Assembly: GCA_030674185.1 (NCBI GenBank)
Contig: JAPXFY010000030.1
Span: 47,571,351 to 47,593,850, forward strand
Direction of reading: 5' to 3'
DNA: 22,500 bases
Source of the DNA: Monoplex corrugatus
Taxonomy: Eukaryota > Mollusca > Gastropoda > Littorinimorpha > Ranellidae
The notes below the pieces were generated by a model that was not told the DNA's origin, did not search any database, and saw nothing but the letters and a program-made list of their open reading frames with translations. The first letter of the stretch is position 1. Every line of letters begins with the position of its first letter. Positions 1 to 7,830 of the stretch are shown here, in pieces. Made by a program: the position numbers and the translations under genes.

Positions 1-385
1 GAACATCTAGTTCTTTGGAAGAGGAACTGACATCTAGTTCTTTGGAAGAGGAACTGAACATCTAGTTCTTTGGAAGAGGAACTGAACATCTATGTTCTTT
101 GGAAGAGGAACTTGAACATCTAGTTCTTTGGAAGAGGAATGAACATCTAGTTCTTTGGAAGAGGAACTGAACATCTAGTTCTTTGGAAGAGGAACTGAAC
201 ATCTGAGTTCTTTGGAAGAGGAATGAACTCTAGTTCTTTGGAAGAGGAACTGAAATCGAGTTCTTTGGAAGAGGAACTGAACATCTAGTTCTTTGGAAGA
301 GGAATGAACATCAGTTCTTTGGAAGAGGAACTGAACGTCTAGTTCTTTGGAAGAGGAACTGAACATCTAGTTCTTTGGGAGAGGA
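1..385. repeat. 28-bp minisatellite (left edge cut by window)
   Basis: About 14 head-to-tail copies of a 28-bp unit built on GAACATCTAGTTCTTTGG followed by AAGAGGAACT. Units vary by one or two bases through small indels (for example GGAATGAAC for GGAACTGAAC, and ATCTATG or ATCTGAG for ATCTAG). The last copy decays at GGGAGAGGAC near 385, after which the sequence is unique up to the SINE. The array starts at base 1, so its true length is unknown. Short - strand open frames here are only repeat translation (SSSKELDVQFLFQRT-like). Confidence 0.95.
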
Positions 386-575
386 CGACAAACGAGTCGG
401 ACCTGTGTGCCTTCTGGCCTGAGCACGGTATAGATACCACAGAAGATGAAAATCGTGGTAAACAGGTCTTTTACCTGGCTGCCATGTATAGAACATTGGA
501 GAGATAAGTTGATTGTCCAGGTCCCTCCCCTTGCAAAGGAAGTGCTTAAGTTCTGTAAGGGATAACCGGTCGCCG

Positions 576-589
576 TGGTGTAGTGGTTA
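576..589 (+). promoter_or_regulatory. Pol III A box of the SINE
   Basis: TGGTGTAGTGGTTA matches the tRNA A-box pattern (TRGYNNARNNG-like) closely. It sits 8 bases inside the likely SINE start. Confidence 0.75.
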
Positions 590-619
590 ACGCAACGGAC
601 TACCGACTGAAAGGTTGTG

Positions 620-630
620 GGTTCGAATCC
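620..630 (+). promoter_or_regulatory. Pol III B box of the SINE
   Basis: GGTTCGAATCC is a perfect B box (GGTTCGANNCC), 30 bases after the A box as in a tRNA gene without an intron. Confidence 0.85.
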
Positions 631-1048
631 CCATCAGTACCTTCAAAAAATCATTGTGGGATTTTCATCTCTAGCCGGCTCCTACCCAGAGTGGGCATGT
701 TATGGGCTCATTGGGAAGACTGGGACATACAGTCGAGTCTCATCCACTTTGCGGATGTGTCATTGAGGGTGTTGCTCAAATCTTCTGACCAACACCGCAA
801 GTGTCTGTATCTCTCAGGCCTGGTTGACGCCAGGATATATTATGATAGTAAGCGTAGAGTACAACCCTGTCACGCAGTCTCAATCTTAGATGGAACTCCA
901 TAGCATCATGAATTTCATTCACATCGACATCATCATCATCACATAATAAAAACTGTTTCAGCTTCTGTGGCCATTAAAGTGGCGTAGAAAATGGGACGGA
1001 AAAAAAAAAGGTGAGCACAAAGGTATCCTCCCTGAGCGCAATGATCCT

Positions 1049-1078
1049 AAAAAAAAAAAAAAAAGAAAAAAAAGAAAA
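1049..1078. repeat. Poly-A tract
   Basis: A 30-base run of A broken only by two G. It could be the tail of an old retroposed fragment lying before it (958-1048), but I do not recognise that fragment. Confidence 0.85.
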
Positions 1079-1130
1079 GTCCTGTAAGGGGTCATCCCTT
1101 TGGATGACCCACGCCCACACCACTCCATCG

Positions 1131-1185
1131 TAAATAAACAAACACACAAACAAACACACAAACAAACAAATAAATAAATAAATAG
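1131..1185. repeat. (AAAC/AAAT)n microsatellite
   Basis: A TAAATAAACAAACACACAAAC-like stretch passing from AAAC-rich to AAAT-rich repeats and ending AAATAAATAAATAG. Confidence 0.85.
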
Positions 1186-1487
1186 TAAAAACGTGCATAC
1201 TGCAAATTAAACACAACAACACACAAATTTCACTTTCAGTTTCAGTTTCTGAAAATGACGTCTCCACCTTCAGAATGGATCCATATGCAGTGGTGTCACT
1301 GATGCCATGTGAAAACGAAGATCCAAAACGATCATGGCATAAGCCTGAAGCCTGCACTCAAGCCCTATTATGAGCTGGCAAGGACCTAAGGTAATACCAT
1401 GCATATGGATTTTATAACTTATATTTGTATCTGTCTGTTATTGGGATAGTCTCGGCCACACTGTAAAGACATGTGTATCAGTACTTG
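1186..1487. other. Unique sequence, possibly an old SINE-like fragment
   Basis: No gene is recognisable. The start contains a (TTTCAG) run at 1234-1249 followed by a block (ACGTCTCCACCTTC, CATATGCAG) that reminds me of a dispersed mollusc repeat whose copies begin with TTTCAGTTTCAGTTTC. That recollection is weak, and the copy would be strongly diverged. The rest, to the 17-bp array, shows no structure. Confidence 0.3.
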
Positions 1488-3592
1488 TGTAAAAAAAGCC
1501 ACTTGTGTAAATAAGACAGTTGTGTAAATAAGCCACTTGTGTAAATAAGCCACTTGTGTAAATAAGCCAGTTGTGTAAATAAGCCACTTGTGTAAATAAG
1601 CCACTTGTGTAAATAAGCCACTTGTGTAAATAAGCCACTTGTGTAAATAAGCCAGTTGTGTAAATAAGCCAGTTGTGTAAATAAGCCAGTTGTGTAAATA
1701 AGCCACTTGTGTAAATAAGCCACTTGTGTAAATAAGCCAGTTGTGTAAATAAGCCAGTTGTGTAAATAAGCCAGTTGTGTAAATAAGCCAGTTGTGTAAA
1801 TAAGCCATTTGTGAAAATAAGCCGCTTGTGTAAATAAGCCACTTGTGTAAATAAGCCACTTGTGTAAATAAGCCACTTGTGTAAATAAGCCGCTTGTGTA
1901 AATAAGCTGGTTGTGTAAATAAGCCAGTTGTGTAAATAAGCCGATTGTGTAAATAAGCTGGTTGTGTAAATAAGCCACTTGTGTAAATAAGCCATTTGTG
2001 TAAACAAGCTGGTTGTGTAAATAAGCCATTTGTGTAAACAAGCCGGTTGTGTAAATAAGCCAGTTGTGTAAATAAGCCGCTTGTGTAAATAAGCCAGTAG
2101 TGTAAATAAGCCACTTGTGTAAATAAGCCGCTTGTGTAAATAAGCCAGTAGTGTAAATAAGCCACTTGTGTAAATAAGCCACTTGTGTAAATAAGCCAGT
2201 AGTGTAAATAAGCCACTTGTGTAAATAAGCCGCTTGTGTAAATAAGCCACTTGTGTAAACAAGCCGGTTGTGTAAATAAGCCATTTGTGTAAACAAGCCG
2301 GTTGTGTAAATAAGCCAGTTGTGTAAATAAGCCAGTTGTGTAAATAAGCTGGTTGTGTAAATAAGCCACTTGTGTAAATAAGCCGCTTGTGTAAATAAGC
2401 CACTTGGGTAAATAAGCCAGTTGTGTAAATAAGCCAGTTGTGTAAACAAGCCGGTTGTGTAAATAAGCCACTTGTGTAAATAAGCCACTTGTGTAAATAA
2501 GCCACTTGTGTAAATAAGCCACTTGTGTAAATAAGCCACTTGTGTAAATAAGCCAGTTGTGTAAATAAGCCACTTGTGTAAATAAGCCAGTTGTGTAAAT
2601 AAGCCATTTGTGAAAATAAGCCGCTTGTGTAAATAAGCCACTTGTGTAAATAAGCCACTTGTGTAAATAAGCCACTTGTGTAAACAAGCCGGTTGTGTAA
2701 ATAAGCCAGTTGTGTAAATAAGCCAGTTGTGTAAATAAGCCACTTGTGTAAATAAGCCAGTTGTGTAAATAAGCCGCTTGTGTAAATAAGCCACTTGGGT
2801 AAATAAGCCAGTTGTGTAAATAAGCCAGTTGTGTAAACAAGCCGGTTGTGTAAATAAGCCACTTGTGTAAATAAGCCACTTGTGTAAATAAGCCACTTGT
2901 GTAAATAAGCCACTTGTGTAAATAAGCCACTTGTGTAAATAAGCCAGTTGTGTAAATAAGCCACTTGTGTAAATAAGCCAGTTGTGTAAATAAGCCATTT
3001 GTGAAAATAAGCCGCTTGTGTAAATAAGCCACTTGTGTAAATAAGCCACTTGTGTAAATAAGCCACTTGTGTAAACAAGCCGGTTGTGTAAATAAGCCAG
3101 TTGTGTAAATAAGCCACTTGTGTAAATAAGCCACTTGTGTAAATAAGCCACTTGTGTAAATAACCACTTGTGTAAATAAGCCATTTGTGTAAACAAGCTG
3201 GTTGTGTAAATAAGCCAGTTGTGTAAACAAGCCAGTTGTGGAAATAAGCCAGTTGTGTAAATAAGCCAGTTGTGTAAACAAGCCGGTTGTGTAAATAAGC
3301 CGGTTGTGTAAATAAGCCACTTGTGTAAATAAGCCAGTTGTGTAAATAAGCCACTTGTGTAAATAAGCCATTTGTGTAAACAAGCTGGTTGTGTAAATAA
3401 GCCAGTTGTGTAAATAAGCCCTTTGTGTAAATAAGCCGGTTGTGTAAATAAGCCACTTGTGTAAATAAGCCAGTTGTGTAAATAAGCCAGTTGTGTAAAC
3501 AAGCCAGTTGTGTAAATAAGCCAGTTGTGTAAATAAGCCGCTTGTGTAAATAAGCCACTTGTGTAAATAAGCCACTTGTGTAAATAAGCTGT
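1488..3592. repeat. 17-bp minisatellite, about 124 copies
   Basis: Unit CACTTGTGTAAATAAGC. The three bases before TTGTG vary (CAC, CAG, CAT, CGC, CGG, TGG, CCT) while TTGTGTAAATAAGC is nearly fixed. Recurrent variants are TAAACAAGC, TTGTGAAAATAAGC and CAGTAGTG. Because 17 is not a multiple of 3 and the unit has no stop on the - strand, all three - frames stay open, giving three overlapping frames of about 670-720 residues (AYLHKWLIYTSGLFTQ-like). Three mutually exclusive long frames over one repeat show they are by-products, not genes. On the + strand every unit contains TAA. Confidence 0.97.
2401..3107. repeat. 391-bp higher-order duplication inside the 17-bp array
   Basis: The variant string starting CACTTGGGTAAATAAGCC at 2401 recurs at 2792, 391 bp or exactly 23 units later. 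About 315 bp of variant order is then identical in both copies, including the CATTTGTGAAAATAAGC marker at 2605 and 2996. The copies diverge after about 2715 and 3107. A third CATTTGTGAAAATAAGC marker at 1806 lies 799 bp (47 units) before the first of these. The segment was duplicated as a block, not unit by unit. Confidence 0.85.
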
Positions 3593-3625
3593 TTCCTTTA
3601 CACTGACCTCACCAACGACTTATGT

Positions 3626-3873
3626 AATCAGATCACAATCAGATCACAATCAGATCACAATCAGATCAATCAGATCACAATCAGATCACAATCAGATCAA
3701 TCAGATCACAATCAGATCACAATCAGATCACAATCAGATCACAATCAGATCAATCAGATCACAATCAGATCAATCAGATCACAATTAGATCACAATCAGA
3801 TCACAATCAGATCGATCACAATCAGATCACAATCAGATCACAATCAGATCAATCAGATCACAATCAGATCACA
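3626..3873. repeat. 11-bp / 8-bp GATC array
   Basis: Mixed copies of CAGATCACAAT (11 bp) and CAGATCAAT (a shorter form lacking the ACA step) in irregular order. Counting directly gives 24 GATC sites in about 250 bp. It begins just after the 17-bp array with only about 35 bases of unique sequence between. Confidence 0.95.
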
Positions 3874-3936
3874 GAAAACATTGCCTCGTGTGCCCACTAA
3901 TATGATTCAAATAAGGTCTCCCTTATCGTAATACCT

Positions 3937-3981
3937 CCAGTCCACCCTCCACCCTCCATCCTCCATCCTCCATCCTCCATC
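3937..3981. repeat. Pyrimidine-rich 7-bp repeat
   Basis: CCACCCTCCACCCTCCATC followed by repeated CTCCATC heptamers. Very C/T-rich on the + strand. Followed by (CA)n at 4066-4088. Confidence 0.85.
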
Positions 3982-4177
3982 CCCAAAGATGTAAAACGAA
4001 CAAATACAAATAAAAGTGGAATAAAGTGAACAGAACAAATAACAATAAGAAAAAAAAAACACCCCCCACACAGACACACACACACACAGGCTACATCCAT
4101 ACACATACATACATATATCTACATACCTATTACAGCATCAGCTTACAAAGGAGAAGTTAAATACATAGGTCGTCTAT

Positions 4178-4425
4178 AATGATAATAATAATGATAAATG
4201 ATAATAACAATGATAATGATAATAACAGTAATAATAATAATAATGATAATAACAAATAATAATAACAATAATAATAATAATAATAATTATAATAATAATA
4301 ATAATAACAACAACAACAACAATAGTAATAGTAATATCACTAATAATAATAATGATGATGATGGTGATACTACCACTACACTACTACTACTACTACCACT
4401 GTAATATCACCAGTAGTAATAATGA
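4178..4425. repeat. Trinucleotide microsatellite upstream of the LINE
   Basis: ATA/ATG repeats pass into AAT, AAC and then TAC repeats. The segment at about 4351-4374 (ATGATGATGGTGATACTAC) also occurs exactly in the 3' tail of the LINE near 10181-10200. So this block is probably a LINE tail, either from an older copy or one into which this LINE inserted. The Asn/Ile-rich frame across it is not a gene. Confidence 0.85.
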
Positions 4426-5115
4426 TGTATGGTCAGGTCGGATAGATGTATCCGCTACTGGTAACCTGGAACCCAGTACTACCTGTCACAGGGTCGAATT
4501 GCTGGCGACTAAACCAGCAACCCCACCAGTCCTCTCAGGAGGATGGTGAGGAGGGTGGCTAGAAACCCTGGTGGAAATAAATTAGATCCATCAAAGGGCG
4601 CCAGCTCTGGAGAGCTACCCGCGGCCATCTAGCTAAGGGAGTAAACCCTGACAGTAAATCCAGTGTGGGGCCCCTAAGGCGGTTGGATGGCAAACTTTGT
4701 CACTTTCCGGCAGCTCCTGCGGCCGCGTTCGCACCAAAACGTAACAGCCCTGCTGTTCCTTTGGATCTGTCAGCGAGGTGGAGAGGGGGGACAAGTTGCA
4801 TGGGCAACAGCCTGTCTTCCATATTACACTGCCCAGGCTTACATCCGTCCATTCATCCACAAACACTCTGCACCTACGACCTGGAGAGGACACTCCAGCC
4901 TCGCTACTAACACTAGTGTCGGCACAACACGGGAAGCAACAGATACCGGTGATAAGTCATTGCTCAACTGGCGTAGAGCTGACGCCAGGGGTTGCTTTTG
5001 ACGGTGGGAGAGACCTTCGTGTCTTACTGGACAGCTACCGCCCGCCTAAGCTGGGCAGCCCCCAGCCAGTTAGGTGCTGTCCCGCCACGACCTGCCTTCT
5101 TCATTGGGTGCATGA
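4426..5115 (+). other. LINE 5' UTR
   Basis: Starts near GGTCAGGTCGGATAG and is GC-richer than the surrounding satellites. Several short overlapping frames exist in all + phases but none has a recognisable domain. The endonuclease frame first opens after the TGA at 5113-5115. I see no ORF1-type domain (no CCHC knuckles or RRM), so it is best read as an untranslated leader that may carry the internal promoter. Confidence 0.6.
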
Positions 5116-6089
5116 AGATTAGGAGAAAATCTGACAAGCAGGTCGTTAATTACCGCACCAAACAAAAAGAAAAATTCAAATTCAAGAAACGGATTAGGAA
5201 AAGGATCAGCAGTGAAACTGGGCTGTTGGAATGTCCGAACAATGATGCCTGGGCTCTCCCAAGATCTGCAAGACATCAGCGACGCCAGAAAAACCGCCGT
5301 CATAAACAGCGAACTAAAGAGGCTCAGTGTGGACATTGCCACTCTGCAGGAAACACGGCTGGCTGACTCAGGAACACTAAAGGAAAGGGACTACACCTTC
5401 TTCTGGCAAGGAAAGAGTTCTGATGCCCCAAGAGAGCACGGAGTAGGCTTTGCAGTAAGGAACAGCCTGCTGAACATGATTGAACCAGGCAGCGGCGGTT
5501 CAGAACGACTCTTGACTCTCCGCCTCAACACCACCGAAGGCTATGTCACTCTCATCAGCGTTTATGCCCCAACTCTGTCCGCCTCTCCAGACACCAAGGA
5601 TGAGATCTACGAAAATCTTGCATCAACCATAAGGAACATCCCCAGGACAGAACAACTTGTTCTCCTGGGCGACTTCAACGCCAGAGTGGGTGCAGACAAT
5701 GACTCATGGCCCTTCTGCCTCGGTTCCTTTGGAGTGGGGAAAATGAATGAGAATGGACAGCGACTGCTTGAGTTTTGCGCCTGCCATGAACTGTGCATCG
5801 CCAACTCCTTCTTCAAGACGAAGCCTCAGCACAAAGTCTTCTGGAGGCATCCCCGCTCAAAACATTGGCACCAACTGGATTTGATCCTAGTAAGACGTAC
5901 CGCTATCAAAAACGTTCTCCACATTCGCTCTTATCACAGCGCAGACTGCGACACAGACCACTCTCTGGTATGTTGCAAGATCAGGCTACAACCAAAGAAG
6001 TTCCACTGCTCAAAGAAACAAGGGAACCCTCGCATTGACGTCAGCAAGATGTCTCAGCCAGATCTTGTAGAACAGTTCGCAGAGGCCTT
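5116..6089 (+). pseudogene. LINE apurinic-like endonuclease domain
   Basis: This domain nicks target DNA to prime reverse transcription in the nucleus. The frame is open from 5116 to the insertion point. No ATG precedes the domain: the recognisable part begins with GSAVKLGCWNVRTM near 5203, and the first ATG (about 5242) already lies within it. Active-site signatures of the exonuclease/endonuclease/phosphatase fold are all visible in order: CWNVRTM, LQETRL, VYAPT, LLGDFNARVG and, near the end, CDTDHSLV. So the domain itself looks intact. The frame is cut in the codon after GAG-GCC (residues E-A then F): the nested element enters at 6090 and adds a false C-terminus ending in a stop at 6120. 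The reverse transcriptase resumes at 7831. Confidence 0.9.
6086..6089. other. Left CCTT target-site duplication of nested element
   Basis: CCTT immediately before CACGGC. The same four bases follow GCCGTG at 7827-7830. Removing the element with one CCTT gives GAG GCC TTT CAG, which rejoins the LINE frame. A 5-bp duplication GCCTT is equally possible if the last G of the element (7826) belongs to the target. Confidence 0.75.
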
Positions 6090-6118
6090 CACGGCGTTGC
6101 ACAGCCCACTGTTTAGTT
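6090..6118 (+). repeat. Left terminal repeat, 12-bp spacer
   Basis: Heptamer CACGGCG (6090-6096), spacer of 12 bases (6097-6108), then CTGTTTAGTT (6109-6118). The heptamer and the 10-mer recur at the other end in inverted orientation, while the spacer does not. Confidence 0.65.
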
Positions 6119-6655
6119 GAACTCACTCACTGAGCCACCGCGAAAGACAAAACAGCTGCTCAGTGCGGAAGGAACCATACAAAGCAGCGGTCTGCTCTGT
6201 CAGTACCAGCATTAAGCTGCCAGCCACTGGCCGTGGTAAATTGTAGTGTCTGTGGTTCTACATCATTTATGTCTGACTCATCACAGCTGTAAGATTTTTG
6301 ATAAAACCAACAGAAAGTACTCTGTCTGAAGTTTACAACGAGTACAAACACACCAGAGAAAGGAGAAAGTAATCTGCACTTAAGAGGTGTTTACATTCAT
6401 GCCATGCTACAGACTTTTCAACAAGTTCATGCTCTGACAACGAATAAAGCTTCAACTTTCACACATGCTGTGTGATACGTGCAACTATTATGACCATTCA
6501 TACTTAGCATTCTTAAAAGTTCAGTCTGGCCACTACTGGTATCACTCACCACAGTCCGGGTCTGCGCAACATGTGCGCCACAGGCGGCGGGTAATTAGAG
6601 TCACTCTTCACTTGTCAGGAAATGCTTCCCTGAGGCTGCGGTGTTTGTACTCCAG

Positions 6656-6700
6656 TGTACGCACATATACACACACATGCGCGCGAGCGCGCACACACGT
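6656..6700. repeat. Alternating purine-pyrimidine tract (Z-DNA prone)
   Basis: CA/TA dinucleotides flank the near-palindrome GCGCGCGAGCGCGC. It lies inside the nested element, downstream of its ORF. Confidence 0.7.
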
Positions 6701-6820
6701 CTTTCTTTATACACTGCACTGTCAGTTATGTTGCTGGCTGTATGTTTTATAGGTGTATGAAAATAATCAACAACGCAATGAAATTGGTGTTATAACAAGT
6801 ATACGTCTACTTACATTTAG

Positions 6821-7144
6821 TTATCTATATTTTTGTGTCCAGGTTAAATTGCTCTTTTCTATGGCAGACTTGATATTGTTTAGTGTTATCTCAGATGGAG
6901 AGGATGCTTGTTTCACAGCACGCAATCTTTTGTAACAGTTTGAACAAAACGTAGCTGAGTGAAGAATGCCGTCTGTATCACTGGAAACAATTATCCCGAA
7001 AAATGTCATGAAATCTGGGGCGTAGTTTTTGCAAAATTTTGCGGATTTTGTCTCGCGATCTTTCTTTGATCTGTCACCACAGATTCTGCATAGTGCGTTC
7101 AGTCTCTCAAAGTGAGTTCTTTCAGAATGTTTATCTGCATCCAT
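6821..7144 (-). CDS. RAG1 N-terminal-like Cys-rich protein
   Basis: A protein of 107 residues; I chose the ATG at 7144 over a TTG three codons upstream. Residues 18-23 read LCRICG (Cys19, Cys22). Then come Cys38, an acidic D-T-D-G-I at 56-60, His62 and FCSNC at 66-70 (Cys67, Cys70). This CxxC ... H ... CxxC layout, with CRICG at one end and F-C-x-N-C at the other, resembles a zinc-binding part of the RAG1 N-terminal region. It contains nothing of the RAG1 catalytic core. The frame has no internal break although the surrounding LINE is full of them, so it may be younger or was selected. A good donor (GTAAG, 6814-6810 on the - strand) lies just past the stop, hinting at a spliced transcript. 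Function is unknown; DNA or protein binding for the transposon is inference. Confidence 0.65.
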   Translation of the reverse strand: MDADKHSERTHFERLNALCRICGDRSKKDRETKSAKFCKNYAPDFMTFFGIIVSSDTDGILHSATFCSNCYKRLRAVKQASSPSEITLNNIKSAIEKSNLTWTQKYR

Positions 7145-7787
7145 AATGTGCAACGTTTTTTTTCACAGGCACAGTCAAGTGGTGTATAGCCTACATCACA
7201 CAGTAAAACACCAACCAGCCTAAGCCTTGTACGTTTATTTTTTTCTCTACACAATAAGAAGCAAACACAACTAAACTAAACACACACAAAATGGGGCCAG
7301 AAAACAAAACGATGATGAAAAAAAGTTAAAGAACAATCACAGAAAGCAGATGAAAAATCCCAAAGCAAGAACAAAGAAAAAAGCAAGACCACTTCATTTA
7401 CTCTCACAGACTACGTGTGAGCGGGGTCAAGTGTGACCTGTAGGCCTACTCACATTCTTTCGCTTATCTATCTCAATGCCCAGAGTGCCAGATAGCTGCT
7501 GCCGGCGGCACACACTCAGTCAGTGCCAGTAAATTAAGTGGTCGTTTTTATTTTCTTTTATTTTATTTTTACAACACAGTAGGAACTGGGACCTCAACTT
7601 GTGTACTACGGATGTAATCAGCAAAGATAGCTGGATTAAAGAAGCGCCATTTGAGATCTGATAAAATCCGCATGAAAATATAATTAGGTGGGAAACACAG
7701 TCACTGACAACACATTTTACATAGGGGAAAGAGAAGGAAAGGGCTGCAGCTGTGGCAGCCCCTGAGAGGGACGGTGTTTCTGGCAGA
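7145..7787. other. Element interior upstream of the RAG1-N-like ORF
   Basis: Non-coding as far as I can see. It should hold the promoter and 5' leader of the - strand ORF. It is A/T-rich, with a T-rich stretch at 7545-7572. I recognise no TATA box and no further exon. Confidence 0.5.
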
Positions 7788-7826
7788 AACTAAACAGGCA
7801 AAATCTGCCCATTTTCGCTTGCCGTG
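7788..7826 (-). repeat. Right terminal repeat, 22-bp spacer
   Basis: Read from the end inward: heptamer CACGGCA (7826-7820), spacer of 22 bases (7819-7798), then CTGTTTAGTT (7797-7788). The 10-bp longer spacer is one helical turn more than on the left. Confidence 0.65.
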
Positions 7827-7830
7827 CCTT
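7827..7830. other. Right CCTT target-site duplication of nested element
   Basis: CCTT follows GCCGTG and matches 6086-6089. Confidence 0.75.

Larger units (their letters stand above)
569..945 (+). mobile_element. tRNA-derived SINE
   Basis: The head (569-640) is tRNA-like, with an intact RNA polymerase III A box (576-589) and B box (620-630) spaced as in a tRNA gene. The rest does not fold as a tRNA: a long unrelated body (about 641-920) follows and ends in an ATC-rich tail (CATCATCATCATC near 928-940). That combination defines a tRNA-headed SINE rather than a working tRNA gene. I cannot name the family. Similar GCCGTGGTGTAGTGGTTAA heads are, from memory, common in mollusc genomes. The 3' boundary is uncertain by some tens of bases, and no target-site duplication is obvious. 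A 106-residue + strand open frame across it (583-903) is not a gene. Confidence 0.75.
6090..7826 (-). mobile_element. 1737-bp RAG1-N-like (N-RAG-type) DNA transposon
   Basis: The termini are CACGGCG on the left and, read inward from the right, CACGGCA. Both ends also carry CTGTTTAGTT, 12 bp from the left heptamer and 22 bp from the right one. It interrupts the LINE with short target repeats, so it moved as DNA. Its only convincing ORF lies on the - strand (6821-7144) and resembles the N-terminal Cys-rich region of RAG1. No DDE transposase core is visible, so it would need a catalytic partner elsewhere. From memory, an element combining a RAG1-N-like protein with RSS-like ends (N-RAG-TP) was described in Aplysia. 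5'-CAC ends are shared by Transib/RAG elements (5-bp duplications) and Chapaev elements (4-bp). The lineage is therefore unresolved. Confidence 0.7.

Noticed and set aside
1..385. CRISPR-like array
   Set aside because: The repeats are contiguous with no spacers, and the context is eukaryotic.
569..640. Functional tRNA gene
   Set aside because: A and B boxes are perfect, but the sequence continues into a SINE body and tail, and I could not fold a proper acceptor stem.
1419..3575. Three - strand open frames of 674-718 residues
   Set aside because: They are the three phases of one 17-bp repeat that lacks stops on that strand, and no domain is present.
4198..4404. Asn/Ile-rich 68-residue + frame
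   Set aside because: Translation of a trinucleotide microsatellite.
6160..6351. 63-residue - strand frame in the nested element as a separate gene
   Set aside because: No domain and no good start; discussed only as a possible second exon.
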